A DNA stretch of 64,000 nucleotides from Euglena gracilis (lineage: Eukaryota > Euglenida > Euglenophyceae > Euglenales). The position numbers were made by a program, and so were the translations under genes. Positions 22,101 to 32,439 of the stretch are shown here, piece by piece (position 1 is the first letter of the stretch; the number at the start of each line of letters is the position of its first letter). The notes beneath the pieces are model-generated. The model worked only from the letters and a program-made list of their open reading frames with translations. It was not told the origin of the DNA and did no database searches. The stretch covers positions 79,046,474 through 79,110,473 of the forward strand of contig CP154956.1 of assembly GCA_039621445.1 (NCBI GenBank), given 5' to 3'.

Positions 22101-22870
22101 AACCCTCCTCGCTGTGGGGGTGTGCCTGCAAAACCAAAATGCCTGAATGAGTGCCTGAACCTCCACCAGAAGGGTGGAGTGATTTGTCTATGTTTGACGA
22201 CCAGCGATAACTTCAAATAGGTGTGCTGCTGTGATTGTCCCTCCCTCTGAGTGACACCCTGGGCTGCACAGGGGTCTGTGGAAGTGGTGTTGGTGAGACA
22301 TTGGCTGCCACTGGGTAATCTGCCACTGGCAGGGCGTCTGGGAAGGCACCACGCAAAGAAATTTATTTTGCAACACAAAAATTTGACCTCAAAAATGGTG
22401 TCCCTGGAAAAAAAATGGCATGGGGTGTGTGGGCACCCCCAGGGGTGGTCGATCCCACCCACCCACCACCCGCCAATTGGGTTTCCAGGGTTCTCATGAG
22501 CCCTGGCCACTGGGTATTCTGGATAACCATCCAGTTCGGGCAAATCGTCCTTGGCCAGTTGGACAACATGATTCTTGATCCTGGGACCACAACGTCTTTA
22601 TTTAAATAAAAGACACAAATAACAAACAACAGGGGACAATCTGAATAAGGATGTCAAGCTGTTTTAAGCAAGACGATTTCAAATATTTACGCAAAACGAC
22701 AGGATCGTCAACAAAAAGGATTTTTAACCATTTGACAGTCACAGGTTACACACACCTGTGTCTGTGCGAGGAAGAACTTGAACTTTAAAGCCATTTCGTT
22801 CCAAACACTGTCCATTTTGGCTTGTTTCATTTCGACTTGGCCGTCTTTGGACCAGTTCGGGGTCAAAAAC
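19106..22870. other. No gene found
   Basis: Mostly low-copy-looking sequence of mixed composition with scattered G runs (20265, 20300, 20690) and C runs (21680). No frame longer than about 130 residues has recognisable protein features on either strand, and no terminal repeats were found. Confidence 0.4.
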
Positions 22871-22884
22871 CCTACCTCCCCCCC

Positions 22885-23045
22885 CCCCAATGCCTAATGA
22901 ACACCCTTGCCCAATGTACAGGGGGTGTTCGGACCGTCTAGATTGTCACCATATACCTTATCTACACAGAAACCGTACCCCAAAGCCCAATGAACACCCC
23001 CGTTCGGACCGTCTAGATTGTCACCTTGGTGTTCATTGGGCTTGG
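22885..23045. repeat. Foldback with an internal direct repeat
   Basis: GCCCAATGAACACC (22985-22998) is inverted at 23028-23041. TTCGGACCGTCTAGATTGTC occurs twice in the same orientation (from about 22928 and 23003). A diverged outer copy of the arm lies at about 22890. Confidence 0.55.
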
Positions 23046-23499
23046 GGGGGGGGAGGTACATTCTCAAAAGATCTCCAAAATGGTGGTCAACCACGGAAAC
23101 CACGGAGAATCACCAGGGATCCACTTTTGGGAGTCGATTTCAGGGTCCGAAAAAATCTTTCAGCGTTTCGCACCAAAGATAGAGGTAGGGGTTTCCACTG
23201 GCCCACCAACCCAGGGGGGAGAGGGGCTCAGCCTACCCATCCCTTCACCCCCCCCAGGACTGCACGGGAAGGCCTGGTGGGGGGGGGTCCCCCCAACCCA
23301 CCACAGCATTTCTCACAGATTTCCACCTGGCGCCGGGAAAAAGTTTGGGGTCAAGAACTGGTGCTCGAAATACGGGAGGAGGTGGTGGGGGGTCGACTGC
23401 CCTCCCCCCAGGGATGGATGGGAAGCCTTGAGGGGGGGGGGTGGGTCGGACCAGGTGTTGAATAGTGCTGAGCTCTTGATAAGCGCACCCCCACCACCG

Positions 23500-23612
23500 A
23501 CGGTCCGGCCCGGCCCGGCCCGGCCGGCGGCCAGGCCCGGACCGGCCCGGCCCGGCCCGGCCAGCGGCGGGCCGGCGGCCCGGCGGGCCGGCCAGCGGCC
23601 CGGCGTCCCAGC
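23500..23612. repeat. GC-only block (GGCCCGGCCGG-type)
   Basis: Nearly pure G+C made of GGCCCGG and GGCCGGC steps. The same kind of block sits at the same place in composite copies 2 (28146-28360) and 3 (about 47288-47335). Confidence 0.7.
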
Positions 23613-23935
23613 GAATCGTTTCGGGCCCCAAAATTTTTTTCAATTTTTTTCGACTTTTTTGACCCGGGTTTGACCCAAAATCAATGGGTTGGCGGCTCAA
23701 AACGGGGCTCTGGCGGGTTGGTCAACGACGGCTTTTAGCCATTTCCAACCATTAGCTACCATGGACCAATTGCCTGAGTGGTCAAAGACTATGCTGTTGA
23801 AATCAGATATCACTTCGGCAGAGACGAATATAAAACATTTTGGTGGAAACATTTCACATTAATTCAGGGTTTTCGTTTTTTTTAACTTGCCTCCTGAGCC
23901 CTAAATGCTCTCTAAGCGAATTGTACAGTCAGTAT

Positions 23936-24006
23936 ACATGTAGCTCAGTGGTAGAGCACTCGGTTCACAAGGTAGCGGTTGTGGGTTCGATCCCCACTGT
24001 GTATAT
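23936..24006 (+). tRNA. tRNA-Val(CAC)-like, anticodon stem disrupted
   Basis: The acceptor stem ATACATG/TGTGTAT pairs (two G-T), the D arm GCTC-AGTGGTA-GAGC is perfect, and the T arm GTGGG-TTCGATC-CCCAC is perfect. The anticodon loop reads TTCACAA (CAC). The anticodon stem CTCGG faces GGTAG and forms only two pairs, where CCGAG would be expected. A functional tRNA is doubtful; a pseudogene or tRNA-derived repeat is likely. Confidence 0.45.
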
Positions 24007-24062
24007 TTTTGCTGAATTAAAACATACATAGAAGCACATGTCATTTCAAACCAAAAATTCAT

Positions 24063-24128
24063 TTTTGAGGGAATCGAACCCACGACCGATAGATTGTAAG
24101 TCGAGTGCTCTACCACTGAGCTATGCGC
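24063..24128 (-). tRNA. tRNA-Val(TAC)-like pseudogene
   Basis: On the minus strand the D arm GCTC-AGTGGTA-GAGC and T arm GTGGG-TTCGATT-CCCTC (one mismatch) are clear, and the loop CTTACAA gives anticodon TAC. The anticodon stem CTCGA/TCTAT has two mismatches, and no 3' acceptor strand pairs with AGGCGCA. It faces the previous tRNA-like sequence about 60 bp away. Confidence 0.4.
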
Positions 24129-24239
24129 CTCTCTGACACATGTTGTCTGAAGGGAAAAATACTAATACATACAGGGAGAATCTTTTTGCATTACTAATAT
24201 GCAATGAAGGAAATCACACCAATGGAAACAAAAAATTTT

Positions 24240-24345
24240 CCGGTCAAATATTGCACGAATATTCGACAATATATTTCACAACATTCGAACGTTCGATTAT
24301 TTTGAAACATTCGAATCTTCGTCGAATATTCGAATGTTCGAAGCA
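24240..24345. repeat. Cluster of TTCGAA/ATTCGA palindromic motifs
   Basis: ATTCGA, TTCGAA and GAATATTC recur about eight times in 100 bp, giving several overlapping short palindromes in AT-rich sequence. Confidence 0.5.
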
Positions 24346-24349
24346 GCCT

Positions 24350-25348
24350 TAGCAGAAATGCCAAAAATAAAACAATGAAAAGAGAAATGAAAAAAATAAA
24401 AAATAAACATAAAAAAAATAAAATTAAAAAAACGTCACGTGAAATGATATGACATGTGGGGGGTGTGGGGGGGGTGGGGGGTGGTGAGAGGGGAGTGGAG
24501 GGGGGGAGTGTGTGGGGGGGGGGGGGGGGTGTGGGGGGGGGTGTGGGGGGGGGGGGAGTGGGGGGGTGTGGGGGGTGTGGGGGGGTGTGGGTGTGGGGGG
24601 TGTACCTTGTAGAGACCAATCTAACAACGTTGAGCGGGAAATATTCTGCTGTTTGGACAAGAATCGTAACCCTGACCCTACTCCTTCAAATAACCTCACA
24701 AAATCTTTTTGGCCACAATGAAACACCATCGGGTTCTTTTGCAGAAATCCCAAAAATAAAAGAATGAAAAGAGAAATGAAAAAAAATAAAAAATAAACAT
24801 AAAAAGAAAAATAAAAATGAAAAGGGTCACGTGAAATGATGTGACGTGGGGGGGTGTGGGGGTGGTGGGGGGGTGGGGGGGGTGTGTGGGGGGGTGGGGG
24901 GGGTGTGGGGGGGTGGTGTGGGGGGGTGGGGTGGGCGTGTGGGGGTGTGGGGGGTGTGGGGGGTGTACCTTGTTGAGACCAATCTAACAACGTTGAGCGG
25001 GAAATATTCTGCTGTTTCGACAAGAATCGTAACCCTGACCCTACTCCGTCAAATAACCTCACAAAATCTTTTTGGCCACAATGAAATACCATCGGGTTCT
25101 TTTGCAGAAATGCCAAAAATAAAAGAATGAAAAGAGAAATGAAAAAAATAAAAAATAAACATAAGAACAAAAATAAAAATAAAAAAAGGTCACGTGAAAT
25201 GATGTGACATGTGGGGGTGTGGGGGGGGGTGTGGGGGGGTGGGGGGGGGGGGGGGGGGGGGGGGGGTGTGGGGGGTGTGGGGGGGGTGGGGGGGGGTGTG
25301 GGGGTGTGGGGGGGTGTGGGGGGGTGTGGGGGGGTGTGGGGGGTTTTT
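24350..25348. repeat. Tandem ~365-bp repeat, each unit ending in a (G)nTGTG array
   Basis: There are three units: a partial one (24350-24600) and two full ones starting at GTACCTTGTWGAGACC (24601 and 24966). Each has a unique part (TCTAACAACGTTGAGCGGG), an A-rich part (AAAATAAAAAATAAACAT), the motif GTCACGTGAAATGATRTGAC, and 110-140 bp of almost pure GGGGGGTGTG. The G arrays have strong G-quadruplex potential. The Pro/His-rich frames over them are low complexity. Confidence 0.7.
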
Positions 25349-26885
25349 TCCGATTTTTTTCTACTTTTTTGACCCGGTTTTGAACCAAAGTCAATGGGTC
25401 GGCGGCGCAAAACGGGGCGCCGGCGGGTCGAAAAACGCTCGTTTTCGGCTCAGAAACAGTTTTTCTGGGTCCGGGAGGCCAAAAAACATCGTTTCGGGCA
25501 AAAAAAAAATTTTCGATTTTTTTCGACTTTTTGGACCCGGTTTTTACCCAAAGTCAATGGGTCGGCGGCCCAAAACGGGGCGCCGGCGGCTCGAAAAACG
25601 CTCATTTCGGCTCAAAAACAGTTTTTCCGGGGCCGGGAGGCCAAAAAACATCGTTTCGGGAAAAAAAAATTTTCGATTTTTTTCGACTTTTTCGACCCGG
25701 TTTTGACCCAAAGTCAATGGGTCAGCGGCCCAAAGCGGGGCCCCGGCGGTTCGAAAAACGCTCGTTTCCGGCTCAAAAACAGTTTTTCTGGGGCCGGGAG
25801 GCCAAAAAACATCGTTTCGGGCAAAAAAAATTTTTTCGATTTTTTTCGACTTTTTTGACCCGGTTTTGACCCATAGTCAATGGGTGGGCGGTCAAAACGG
25901 GGCCGCTGCCGGTCCGAAAACGCTCGTTTTCGGCTCAAAAACAGTTTTTCTGGGTCCGGGAGGCCAAAAAACATCGTTTCGGGCAAAAAAATTTTTTTCG
26001 ATTTTTTTCGACTTTTTTGACCCGGTTTTGACCCAAAGTCAATGGGTCGGCGGCCCAAAAAGGGGCGCCAGTGGGTCGAAAAACGCTCGTTTTCGGCTCA
26101 AAAGCAGTTTTTCTGGGTCCAGGAGGCCAAAAAACATCGTTTCGGGCAAAAAAAATTTTTTCGATTTTTTTCGACTTTTTTGACCCGGTTTTGACCCATA
26201 GTCAATGGGTCGGCGGCCCAGAACGGGGCGCCGGCGGGTCGAAAAACGCTCGTTTTCGGCTCAAAAACAGTTTTTCTGGGTCCAGGAGGCCAAAAAACAT
26301 CGTTTCGGGCAAAAAAATTTTTTTCGATTTTTTTCGACTTTTTCGACCCGGTTTTGACCCAAAGTCAATGGGTCGGCGGCCCAAAACGGGGCACCGGTGG
26401 GGCGAAAAACGCTCGTTTTCGGCTCAAAAACAGTTTTTCTGGGTCCAGGAGACCAAAAAACATCGTTTCGGGCAAAAAAAATTTTTTCGATTTTTTTCGA
26501 CTTTTTTGACCCGGTTTTGACCCAAAGTCAATGGGTCGGCGGCCCAAAACGGGGCGCCGGCGGGTCGAAAAACGCTCGTTTTCGGCTCAAAAACAGTTTT
26601 TCCGGGTCCGGGAGGCCAAAAAACATCGTTTCGGGCAAAAAAAATTTTTTCGATTTTTTTAAACTTTTTTCACCCGGTTTTGAGCCAAAGTCAATGGGTC
26701 GGCGGCCCAAAACGGGGCGCCGGCGGGTCGAAAAACGCTCGTCTTCGGCTCAAAAGCAGTTTTTCTGGGTCCAGGAGACCAAAAAACATCGTTTCGGGCA
26801 AAAAAATTTTTTTGATTTTTTTCGACTTGACCCAAAATCAATGGGTCGGCGGCCCAAAACGGGGCGCCGGCGGGTCGAAAAACGC
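25346..26885 (+). repeat. 163-bp satellite array, about nine units (plus orientation)
   Basis: Each unit runs GACCCGGTTTTGACCCAAAG, TCAATGGGTCGGCGGC, CGAAAAACGCTCGTTTTCGG, CAAAAACAGTTTTTCTGGG, AACATCGTTTCGGGC, then an A/T tract. Unit starts are 163 bp apart (25713, 25876, 26039, 26202, 26365, 26528). Inverted arrays lie at 33520-33840, 45570-47290 and 56940-57310. The unit length is not a multiple of three, and the frames crossing it carry no protein signal. Confidence 0.9.
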
Positions 26886-26907
26886 TTGCAATGAGTACAT
26901 TAGTCAT

Positions 26908-26990
26908 CGGTCAGTTGGTCAAGTGGCTAAAGACACCAGCTGCAAATGCTGGTCCTCTACGGGGGCGTGGGTTCGAACCCGCACTGATCG
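26908..26990 (+). tRNA. tRNA-Leu(CAA)-like, type II
   Basis: The acceptor stem CGGTCAG/CTGATCG is complete (one G-T). The anticodon stem CCAGC/GCTGG is perfect and the loop TGCAAAT gives anticodon CAA. The long variable arm CCTC-TAC-GGGGG fits the leucine class. Oddities: G instead of T at position 33, a T arm that pairs only with a six-base loop (TTCGAA), and a three-pair D stem. It lies exactly where the satellite array ends. Gene or pseudogene is undecided. Confidence 0.45.
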
Positions 26991-26999
26991 TTTTTCTGT

Positions 27000-27700
27000 A
27001 TGAGAATGGCCAGAAATGGCCCAAATTGGCCAAAAAACGCCCGTATCTCGGGCTGGGCGGGGAGTTGCGGGGAAATCAAAATACCGGTAGATAGAGCGTT
27101 CCAAGGGCTTCAATTCAGGTCTCCGGACATTTCCTTTGATTTTGCATCATTTTGGAGAAATTTTGAAAACATCGATTTTTTGACCCCCCACCCCCCGAAA
27201 ACGGCTAAGTCGAACAGAGGGAAAAGTGTACAAAACGGCCGTCTGCGCCGAAAACGGCCGTATCTCGGGCTAGGCGGGGAGTTGCGGGGAAATCAAAATA
27301 CCGGTAGATGGGGCGTTCCAAGGGCTTCAAATTAGGTCTCCGGACATTTCCTTTGGTTTGGCTTCATTTTGGAGATATTTTGAAAATTGACATTTTGAGG
27401 GGGGGGGGGCTCATCCAGGGGGGGGGGTAAATCCTACCGAGTTTGGACCCCTTCGCGCGTGAATAACTCGGGCCTGGCGGGGAGTTGGGGGTCAAACCCA
27501 GGTGATTCGGAAACTAGGAATCCAGTCGCTCGTGACTGAAAAAAAAAATTTCGGGAACCGGGCCGGGATCATGGTGATAATCCGTCGGTTCTCCAGGTGG
27601 CCCCGACCCGGGGGGGGGGGAGGGGGGGGGGGTCGAGGGGGGGGATTTCGACGGTGGTAAGCTTCGCTCTTACCCATAAAGGGATAAGAGCTCAGCGACC
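27000..27700 (+). repeat. Composite-element end region: CTCGGGCT units and end hairpin
   Basis: Two related units (from about 27045 and 27265) share TATCTCGGGCTGGGCGGGG, TACCGGTAGATGGGGCGTTC, AAGGGCTTCAA and GTCTCCGGACATTTCCTTTG. Then follow CGCGCGTGAATAACTCGGGC, GGAATCCAGTCGCTCG, a G run and the end hairpin at 27660-27692. Matching sequences: 30070-30825, 44814-45560 (inverted), and partial copies at 31545-31700, 60427-60620 and 61660-61880. Confidence 0.75.
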
Positions 27701-28145
27701 CCCTACCTCGAAACTGAGGGGGGGCCGAAAATTTTTGGATTTCATGGACGGGCAAAGGGCCAGAAATCGGGTCAAAATCGGTCAAAAATCTCTGATTTTT
27801 CTTTGAAAATCGATCCAAAAATGCTCGTTTTTGAAAATTTTTAACAATTTTTGGGGGAAAAACACCAACACATCAAAAAAAAGGGCAATATGTCCAAAAG
27901 TCAGCAAAAAGGGGTGTTTTTGCTCTTTTTCCGGCGCGCAGCGCCGGAAGAAAATTTTCTGCTATTTTTGGCACCTGTCAAGGAGGGGGGGGTGGAGGGG
28001 TCCGGACCCCCCCTCCCAACATCTAGGGGGGGGGGGTGGTCCAGACCCCCCCCTACCACCTTACCCCCCTAGGGGGGGGGGTGGTCGGGACCAGGTTTTG
28101 AATAGTGCTGAGCTCTTTATAAGCGCGCCCCCACCCCTTCATTGA

Positions 28146-28360
28146 CCCCGGCCCGGCGGCCCGACGGCCCGGCGGCCCGGCGGCCCGGCCGGCGGTCCGG
28201 CCGGAGGCCCGGCGGCCCGGCGGTCCGGCCGGCGGCCCGGCGGCCCCGGCGGCCCGGCGGCCCGGCGGTCCGGCCGGCGGCGGTCCGGGCGGCGGCGGCG
28301 GCCCGGCCGGCGGCCCGGCGGCCCGGCGGCCCGGCGGCCCGGCGGCCCAGCGGCCCGAAA
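28146..28360. repeat. GGCCCGGC tandem block
   Basis: GGCGGCCCGGCGGCCCGG-type steps over 215 bp with almost no A or T. It is open in several frames as Pro/Arg/Gly-only sequence, which is not gene evidence. Confidence 0.8.
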
Positions 28361-28466
28361 AATGCTCGTTTTCGGATCAAAGCAGTTTTTCTGGGTCCGC
28401 GAGGCCAAAAAAACATCGTTTCGAGCAAAAAAAATTTTTGGGATTTTTTTCAACTTTTTTGACCCG

Positions 28467-29762
28467 GGGTCATGATGGCCATCCGTCCGGGGTCATGATG
28501 GCCATCCGGGGTCATGATGGCCATCCGGGGTCATGATGGCCATCTGGGGTCATGATGGCCATCATGGGTCATGATGGCCATCCGGGGTCATGATGGCCCT
28601 CCGGGGTCATGATGGCCATCCAGGGTCATGATGGCCATCCGGGGTCATGATGGCCATCCGGGGTCATGATGGCCATCCGGGGTCATGATGGCCATCATGG
28701 GTCATGATGGCCATCCGGGGCCATGATGGCCATCCGGGGTCATGATGGCCATCCGGGGTCATGATGGCCATCCGGGGTCATGATGGCCATCCGGGGTCAT
28801 GATGGCCATCCGGGGTCATCATGGCCATCATTGGTCAGGATGGCCATCATTGGTCATGATGGCCATCCGGGGTCATGATGGCCATCCGGGGTCATGATGG
28901 CCATCATTGGTCATGATGGCCATCCGGGGTCATGATGGCCATCCGGGGTCATCATGGCCATCATTGGTCATGATGGCCATCCGGGGGTCATGATGGCCAT
29001 CCGGGGTCATGATGGCCATCCGGGGTCATGATGGCCATCCGGGGTCATCATGGCCATCCGGGGTCATGATGGCCATCTGGGGTCATCATGGCCATCATTA
29101 GTCATGATGGCCATCCGGGGTCATGATGGCCATCCGTGGCCATGATGGCCATCATTGGTCATTATGGCCATCCGGGGTCATGATGCCCATCTGGGGTCAT
29201 GATGGCCATCCAGGGTCATGATGGCCATCCGTGGTCATGATGGCCATCCGGCGGTCATCATGGCCATCATTGGTCAGGATGGCCATCATTGGTCATGATG
29301 GCCATCCGGGGTCATGATGGCCATCATTGGTCATGATGGCCATCCGGGGTCATGATGGCCATCCGGGGTCATCATGGCCATCATTGGTCATGATGGCCAT
29401 CCGGGGTCATGATGGCCATCCGGGGTCATCATGGCCATCCGGGGTCATGATGGCCATCCGGGGTCATCATGGCCATCCGGGGTCATGATGGCCATCATTG
29501 GTCATGATGGCCATCCGGGGTCATGATGGCCATCCGGGGTCATGATGGCCATCCGGGGTCATGATGGCCATCCGGGGTCATGATGGCCATCCGGGGTCAT
29601 GATGGCTATCCGGGGTCATGATGGCCATCCGGGGTCATGATGGCCATCATTGGTCATGATGGCCATCCGGGGTCATGATGGCCATCATTGGTCATGATGG
29701 CCATCCGGGGTCATGATGGCCATCCGGGGTCATGATGGCCATCCGGGGTCATGATGGCCATC
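28467..29762. repeat. 19-bp minisatellite, about 68 units
   Basis: The unit is GGTCATGATGGCCATCCGG. Variants carry CATCATTGGTCATGATGG or GGTCATCATGGCCATC. GATGGCCATC is palindromic, so each unit can pair with any other. The array lies inside one 163-bp satellite unit: the unit reads GACCCGG to the left of the array and TCAATGGGTCGG to its right, which are the two sides of the normal unit. Confidence 0.9.
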
Positions 29763-30066
29763 AATGGGTCGGCGGCCCAAAACGGGGCGCTGGCGGTTCG
29801 AAAAACGCTCGTTTTCGGCTCAAAAACAGTTTTTCTGGGTCCGGGAGGCCAAAAAAACATCGTTTCGGGCAAAAAAAATTTTTTCGATTTTTTTCGACTT
29901 TTTCGACCCGGTTTTGACCCAAAGTCAATGGGTCGGCGGCCCAAAACGGGGCGCTGGCGGGTCGAAAAACGCTCGTTTTCGGCTCAAAAACAGTTTTTCC
30001 GGGTCCGGGAGGCCAAAAAACATCGTTTCGGGCAAAAAAAATTTTTTCGATTTTTTTCGACTTTTT
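29763..30066 (+). repeat. 163-bp satellite, two units after the minisatellite
   Basis: Same unit as at 25346-26885. The second unit ends in TTCGACTTTTTTGGCC and joins the CTCGGGCT units. Confidence 0.85.
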
Positions 30067-30731
30067 TGGCCGAAAATGGCCAAAAAGTCGGACAGAGGGA
30101 AAAGTGTACAAAATGGCCTGAAACGGCCCAAATTGGCCAAAAAACGCCCGTATCTCGGGCTGGGCGGGGAGTTGTGGGAAACCAAAATCCCAGTAGATAG
30201 AGGGTTCCAAGGGCTTCAATTTAGGTCTCCGGACATTTCCTTTGATTTTGCATCATTTTCAAGAAATTTTGAAAACATCGATTTTTTGACCCCCCACCCC
30301 CCGAAAACGGCTAAGTCGGACAGAGGGAAAAGTGTACAAAAGCGCCATCTGCGCCGAAAACGGCCGTATCTCGGGCTGGGCGGGGAGTTGCGGGGAAATC
30401 AAAATACCGGTAGATGGGGCGTGCCAAGGGCTTCAAATTAGGTCTCCGGACATTTCCTTTGATTTGGCTTCATTTTGGAGATATTTTGAAAATTGACATT
30501 TTTTGGCAGTCCAAAGGGGGGGGGGCTCATCCAGGGGGGGCGGGTAAATCCTACCGAGTTTGGACCCCTTCGCGCGTGAATAACTCGGGCCTGGCGGGGA
30601 GTTGGGGGTCAAACCCAGGTGATTCGGAAACTAGGAATCCAGTCGCTCGCGACTGAAAAAAAAAATTCCGGGAACGGGGCCGGGATCATGGTGATAATCC
30701 GTCGGTTCCCGAGGGGGCCCCGACCAGGGGG

Positions 30732-30765
<34 letters not shown>

Positions 30766-30904
30766 CGAGGGGGGGGGTTTCGCCAGGGGTAAGCTTCGCT
30801 CTTACCCATAAAGGGATAAGAGCTCTACCACCTTACCCCCCCGGGGGGGGGGGGGGTGGTCGGGACCCCCCCCTACCACCTACCTCAATACCGAAGGGCT
30901 TCCC

Positions 30905-31135
30905 ATCCATCCCTGCCCCAGGCTATTGCTTGAGGACTCCAGGGGGGGGGGTCCACTGGCAGTCATTTTGCCAGACACTGGAAAAAATGGACTGGGAGAG
31001 GCCCGACTGGGAAAATAATTCCTTCCGGCACTGTGCATCTAGGCAGAAATGAGGTTTTGATGGTTTTTTTGGCTGATTTTGTTACAAAAACTCCCAAAAC
31101 TGGCCAAAAATGGGCAATTTTGACCAGTTTTGGGA
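30905..31135. repeat. Foldback repeat family F1, copy 3 (truncated)
   Basis: It starts CCCAGGCTATTGCTTGAGGA and continues CCAGACACTGGAAAAAATGG and ATGAGGTTTTGATGG like copy 1. The right half is missing. Confidence 0.55.
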
Positions 31136-31173
31136 CCGGTCTTCCACGACCATATACAAATAAATATTAAATA

Positions 31174-31540
31174 CCATGCCCCCCCCCCCCCCCGCGCTGT
31201 TTCCCCCCCCCCCCCTTTTCCCATAGGGGGGACGGGAATAGCTCACTGTCGTGGCACTTTTTATAAAGAACTTCCCAAAAAAGTGCTCAAAAATCGACGT
31301 TTTTGGGACGTTTTCAAAAATCACTTTTTGACAAATGTGCTTAAAAATGACCATTTCTTGCGAACATCCAAAAAAATTGCCAAAAATGACCCCCTTTGGG
31401 TTGCCCGAGGGTCGGGTATGGGAATATCTCGGGGGGGGGACCTAGGTCCCCCCCCCCAAGCTGTTCCCCCCCCCGTACTGTTTCCATTGGGCCGTAAAGG
31501 GTCCCGGGGACGGGAATAGCTCGGGGGGGGGGGGGCATGG
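31174..31540. mobile_element. MITE family M3 (CCATGCCCC ends), TA duplication
   Basis: The terminal inverted repeat is CCATGCCCCCCCC, flanked by TA on both sides (31172-31173; 31541-31542). The interior includes GGGACGGGAATAGCTCACTG and CGACGTTTTTGGGACGTTTT. Related copies: 39925-40627 and 42862-43192. No coding capacity. Confidence 0.7.
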
Positions 31541-31544
31541 TATT

Positions 31545-31700
31545 ACCATTACCCCCACAAATTGCCAATTTTCAAAATATCTCCAAAATGAAGCCAAATC
31601 AAAGGAAATGTCCGGAGACCTAAATCGAAGCCCTTGGAACGCTCTATCTACTGGGATTTTGGTTTCCCCGCAGCTCACCGCCTAGCCCGAGATACGGGCT
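31545..31700 (-). repeat. Partial composite-element end unit, inverted
   Basis: AAATATCTCCAAAATGAAGCC to CCCGAGATACGGG is the reverse complement of the CTCGGGCT unit at 27300-27390. Confidence 0.6.
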
Positions 31701-31732
31701 CCGTGCGGATTTCCGGTGGTCGTCCTTGCGGT

Positions 31733-31760
31733 GGTCGGGCCGACCATGGTCGGCCCGACC
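31733..31760. repeat. Perfect 28-bp palindrome GGTCGGGCCGACCA/TGGTCGGCCCGACC
   Basis: Exact dyad symmetry with no loop. A near-identical sequence with a 3-base centre occurs at 33379-33405, and the flanking sequence (GGATTTCCGGTGGTCGTCC) is inverted there too, so the two form a larger inverted pair about 1.6 kb apart. Confidence 0.8.
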
Positions 31761-31969
31761 TGTGGTGGTGGTCGACCGACCTGTGGTGGTTGGGCCTTCC
31801 AGGTCGGGCCGACCACCATTTTTCCGCAATACCCCCCCCTTTTTGAACTTTTAAGTCCCCCCCCCTGGTCGGTGGCTGGTCGGTGGGCATAAAAATGGTC
31901 TGTGGTGGGCCAAAATCACCCGGAAATGCATTTATGGGCAGTTCCCCCTCCCCAGGACCCTGTCCTGTG

Positions 31970-32150
31970 GCGGTCCTGGGGGGTCCTGGGGGGGGGGTCA
32001 TTTGGAGGGTCCTGGGGGGGCGCTGGGGAGGGTCCTGGGTGGGTCCCGCAACTTTTTGGCAGAAATTTTGCAGCACAAGTTCAGGTTATTTTGAAGTGGG
32101 TACCGCCCCCCGGTGGGTCCTGGGGGGGGTCCTGGGGGGGGGGGGGAAAC
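31970..32150. repeat. GGTCCTGGGGGG minisatellite-like block
   Basis: GGTCCTGGGGG recurs about seven times with irregular spacing. It is not coding. Confidence 0.6.
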
Positions 32151-32251
32151 TGGCCATGACTCTCACGAGAGGCAGAAAACACCCCCATCCGAAGTTTTTT
32201 GTCAGGGGGGGTTAAAAGTCGGCGGGTGACTCATTAGCACATTAGAGTGGG

Positions 32252-32277
32252 TATTTCGCCGACTAGTCGGCGAAATA
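32252..32277. repeat. Perfect 26-bp palindrome
   Basis: TATTTCGCCGACT is followed immediately by its exact reverse complement. GCCGACTAGTCGGC recurs at 32337-32352, and CGACCAG/CTGGTCG steps fill the space between. Confidence 0.85.
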
Positions 32278-32439
32278 GCTGCCGACCAGGCCGACCGACC
32301 AATTGGCGTCATCGGTCGGCCGACCAAATGGGTTGTCAGCCGACTAGTCGGCCGACTTGCCAGCCCCCCCCCTGCAGCCTGCCACCAACTAGTTGAAGGG
32401 TCGACCGACCAGTTGAAGGTTCGGTGACTGATGCGTGAT

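Larger units (their letters stand above)
23450..27700 (+). mobile_element. Composite satellite-bearing element, copy 1 (interrupted)
   Basis: It starts with the conserved end module ACCAGGTnTTGAATAGTG (23450), followed by a GGCCCGG-rich block and one satellite unit. It is interrupted from about 23712 to 25345 by other repeats and tRNA-like sequences, resumes as a satellite array, and ends with the second end module (hairpin GCTCTTACCC / GGGATAAGAGC, then GAGCTC) at about 27700. Both ends contain GCTGAGCTCTT reading inward, a short terminal inverted repeat. Copies 2 and 3 lie at 28090-30825 and 44814-47391. Confidence 0.6.
28090..30825 (+). mobile_element. Composite satellite-bearing element, copy 2
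   Basis: It begins ACCAGGTTTTGAATAGTGCT and ends GATAAGAGCTC. Order: end module with TTTATAAGCGCGCCC, GC-only block, one satellite unit, the 19-bp minisatellite, two satellite units, two CTCGGGCT units, the GAATAACTCGGGC segment, a long G run and the end hairpin. No long reading frame is present, so it is non-autonomous. Confidence 0.65.

Noticed and set aside
23500-23612. CpG island promoter
   Set aside because: The G+C block is part of the composite element and recurs with it; no gene starts nearby.
24424-25410. 328-residue Pro/His/Thr-rich frame on the minus strand
   Set aside because: It is the translation of the C-rich strand of the G arrays; no start context, and frame survival follows from composition.
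25394-26894. Several overlapping open frames of 100-165 residues over the 163-bp satellite
   Set aside because: They repeat the same peptide on each unit, shift frame between units, and equally long frames exist on the other strand; this is satellite sequence, not a protein family.
28142-28453. Arg/Pro/Gly-only open frames on both strands
   Set aside because: They translate the GGCCCGGC block and have no protein features.
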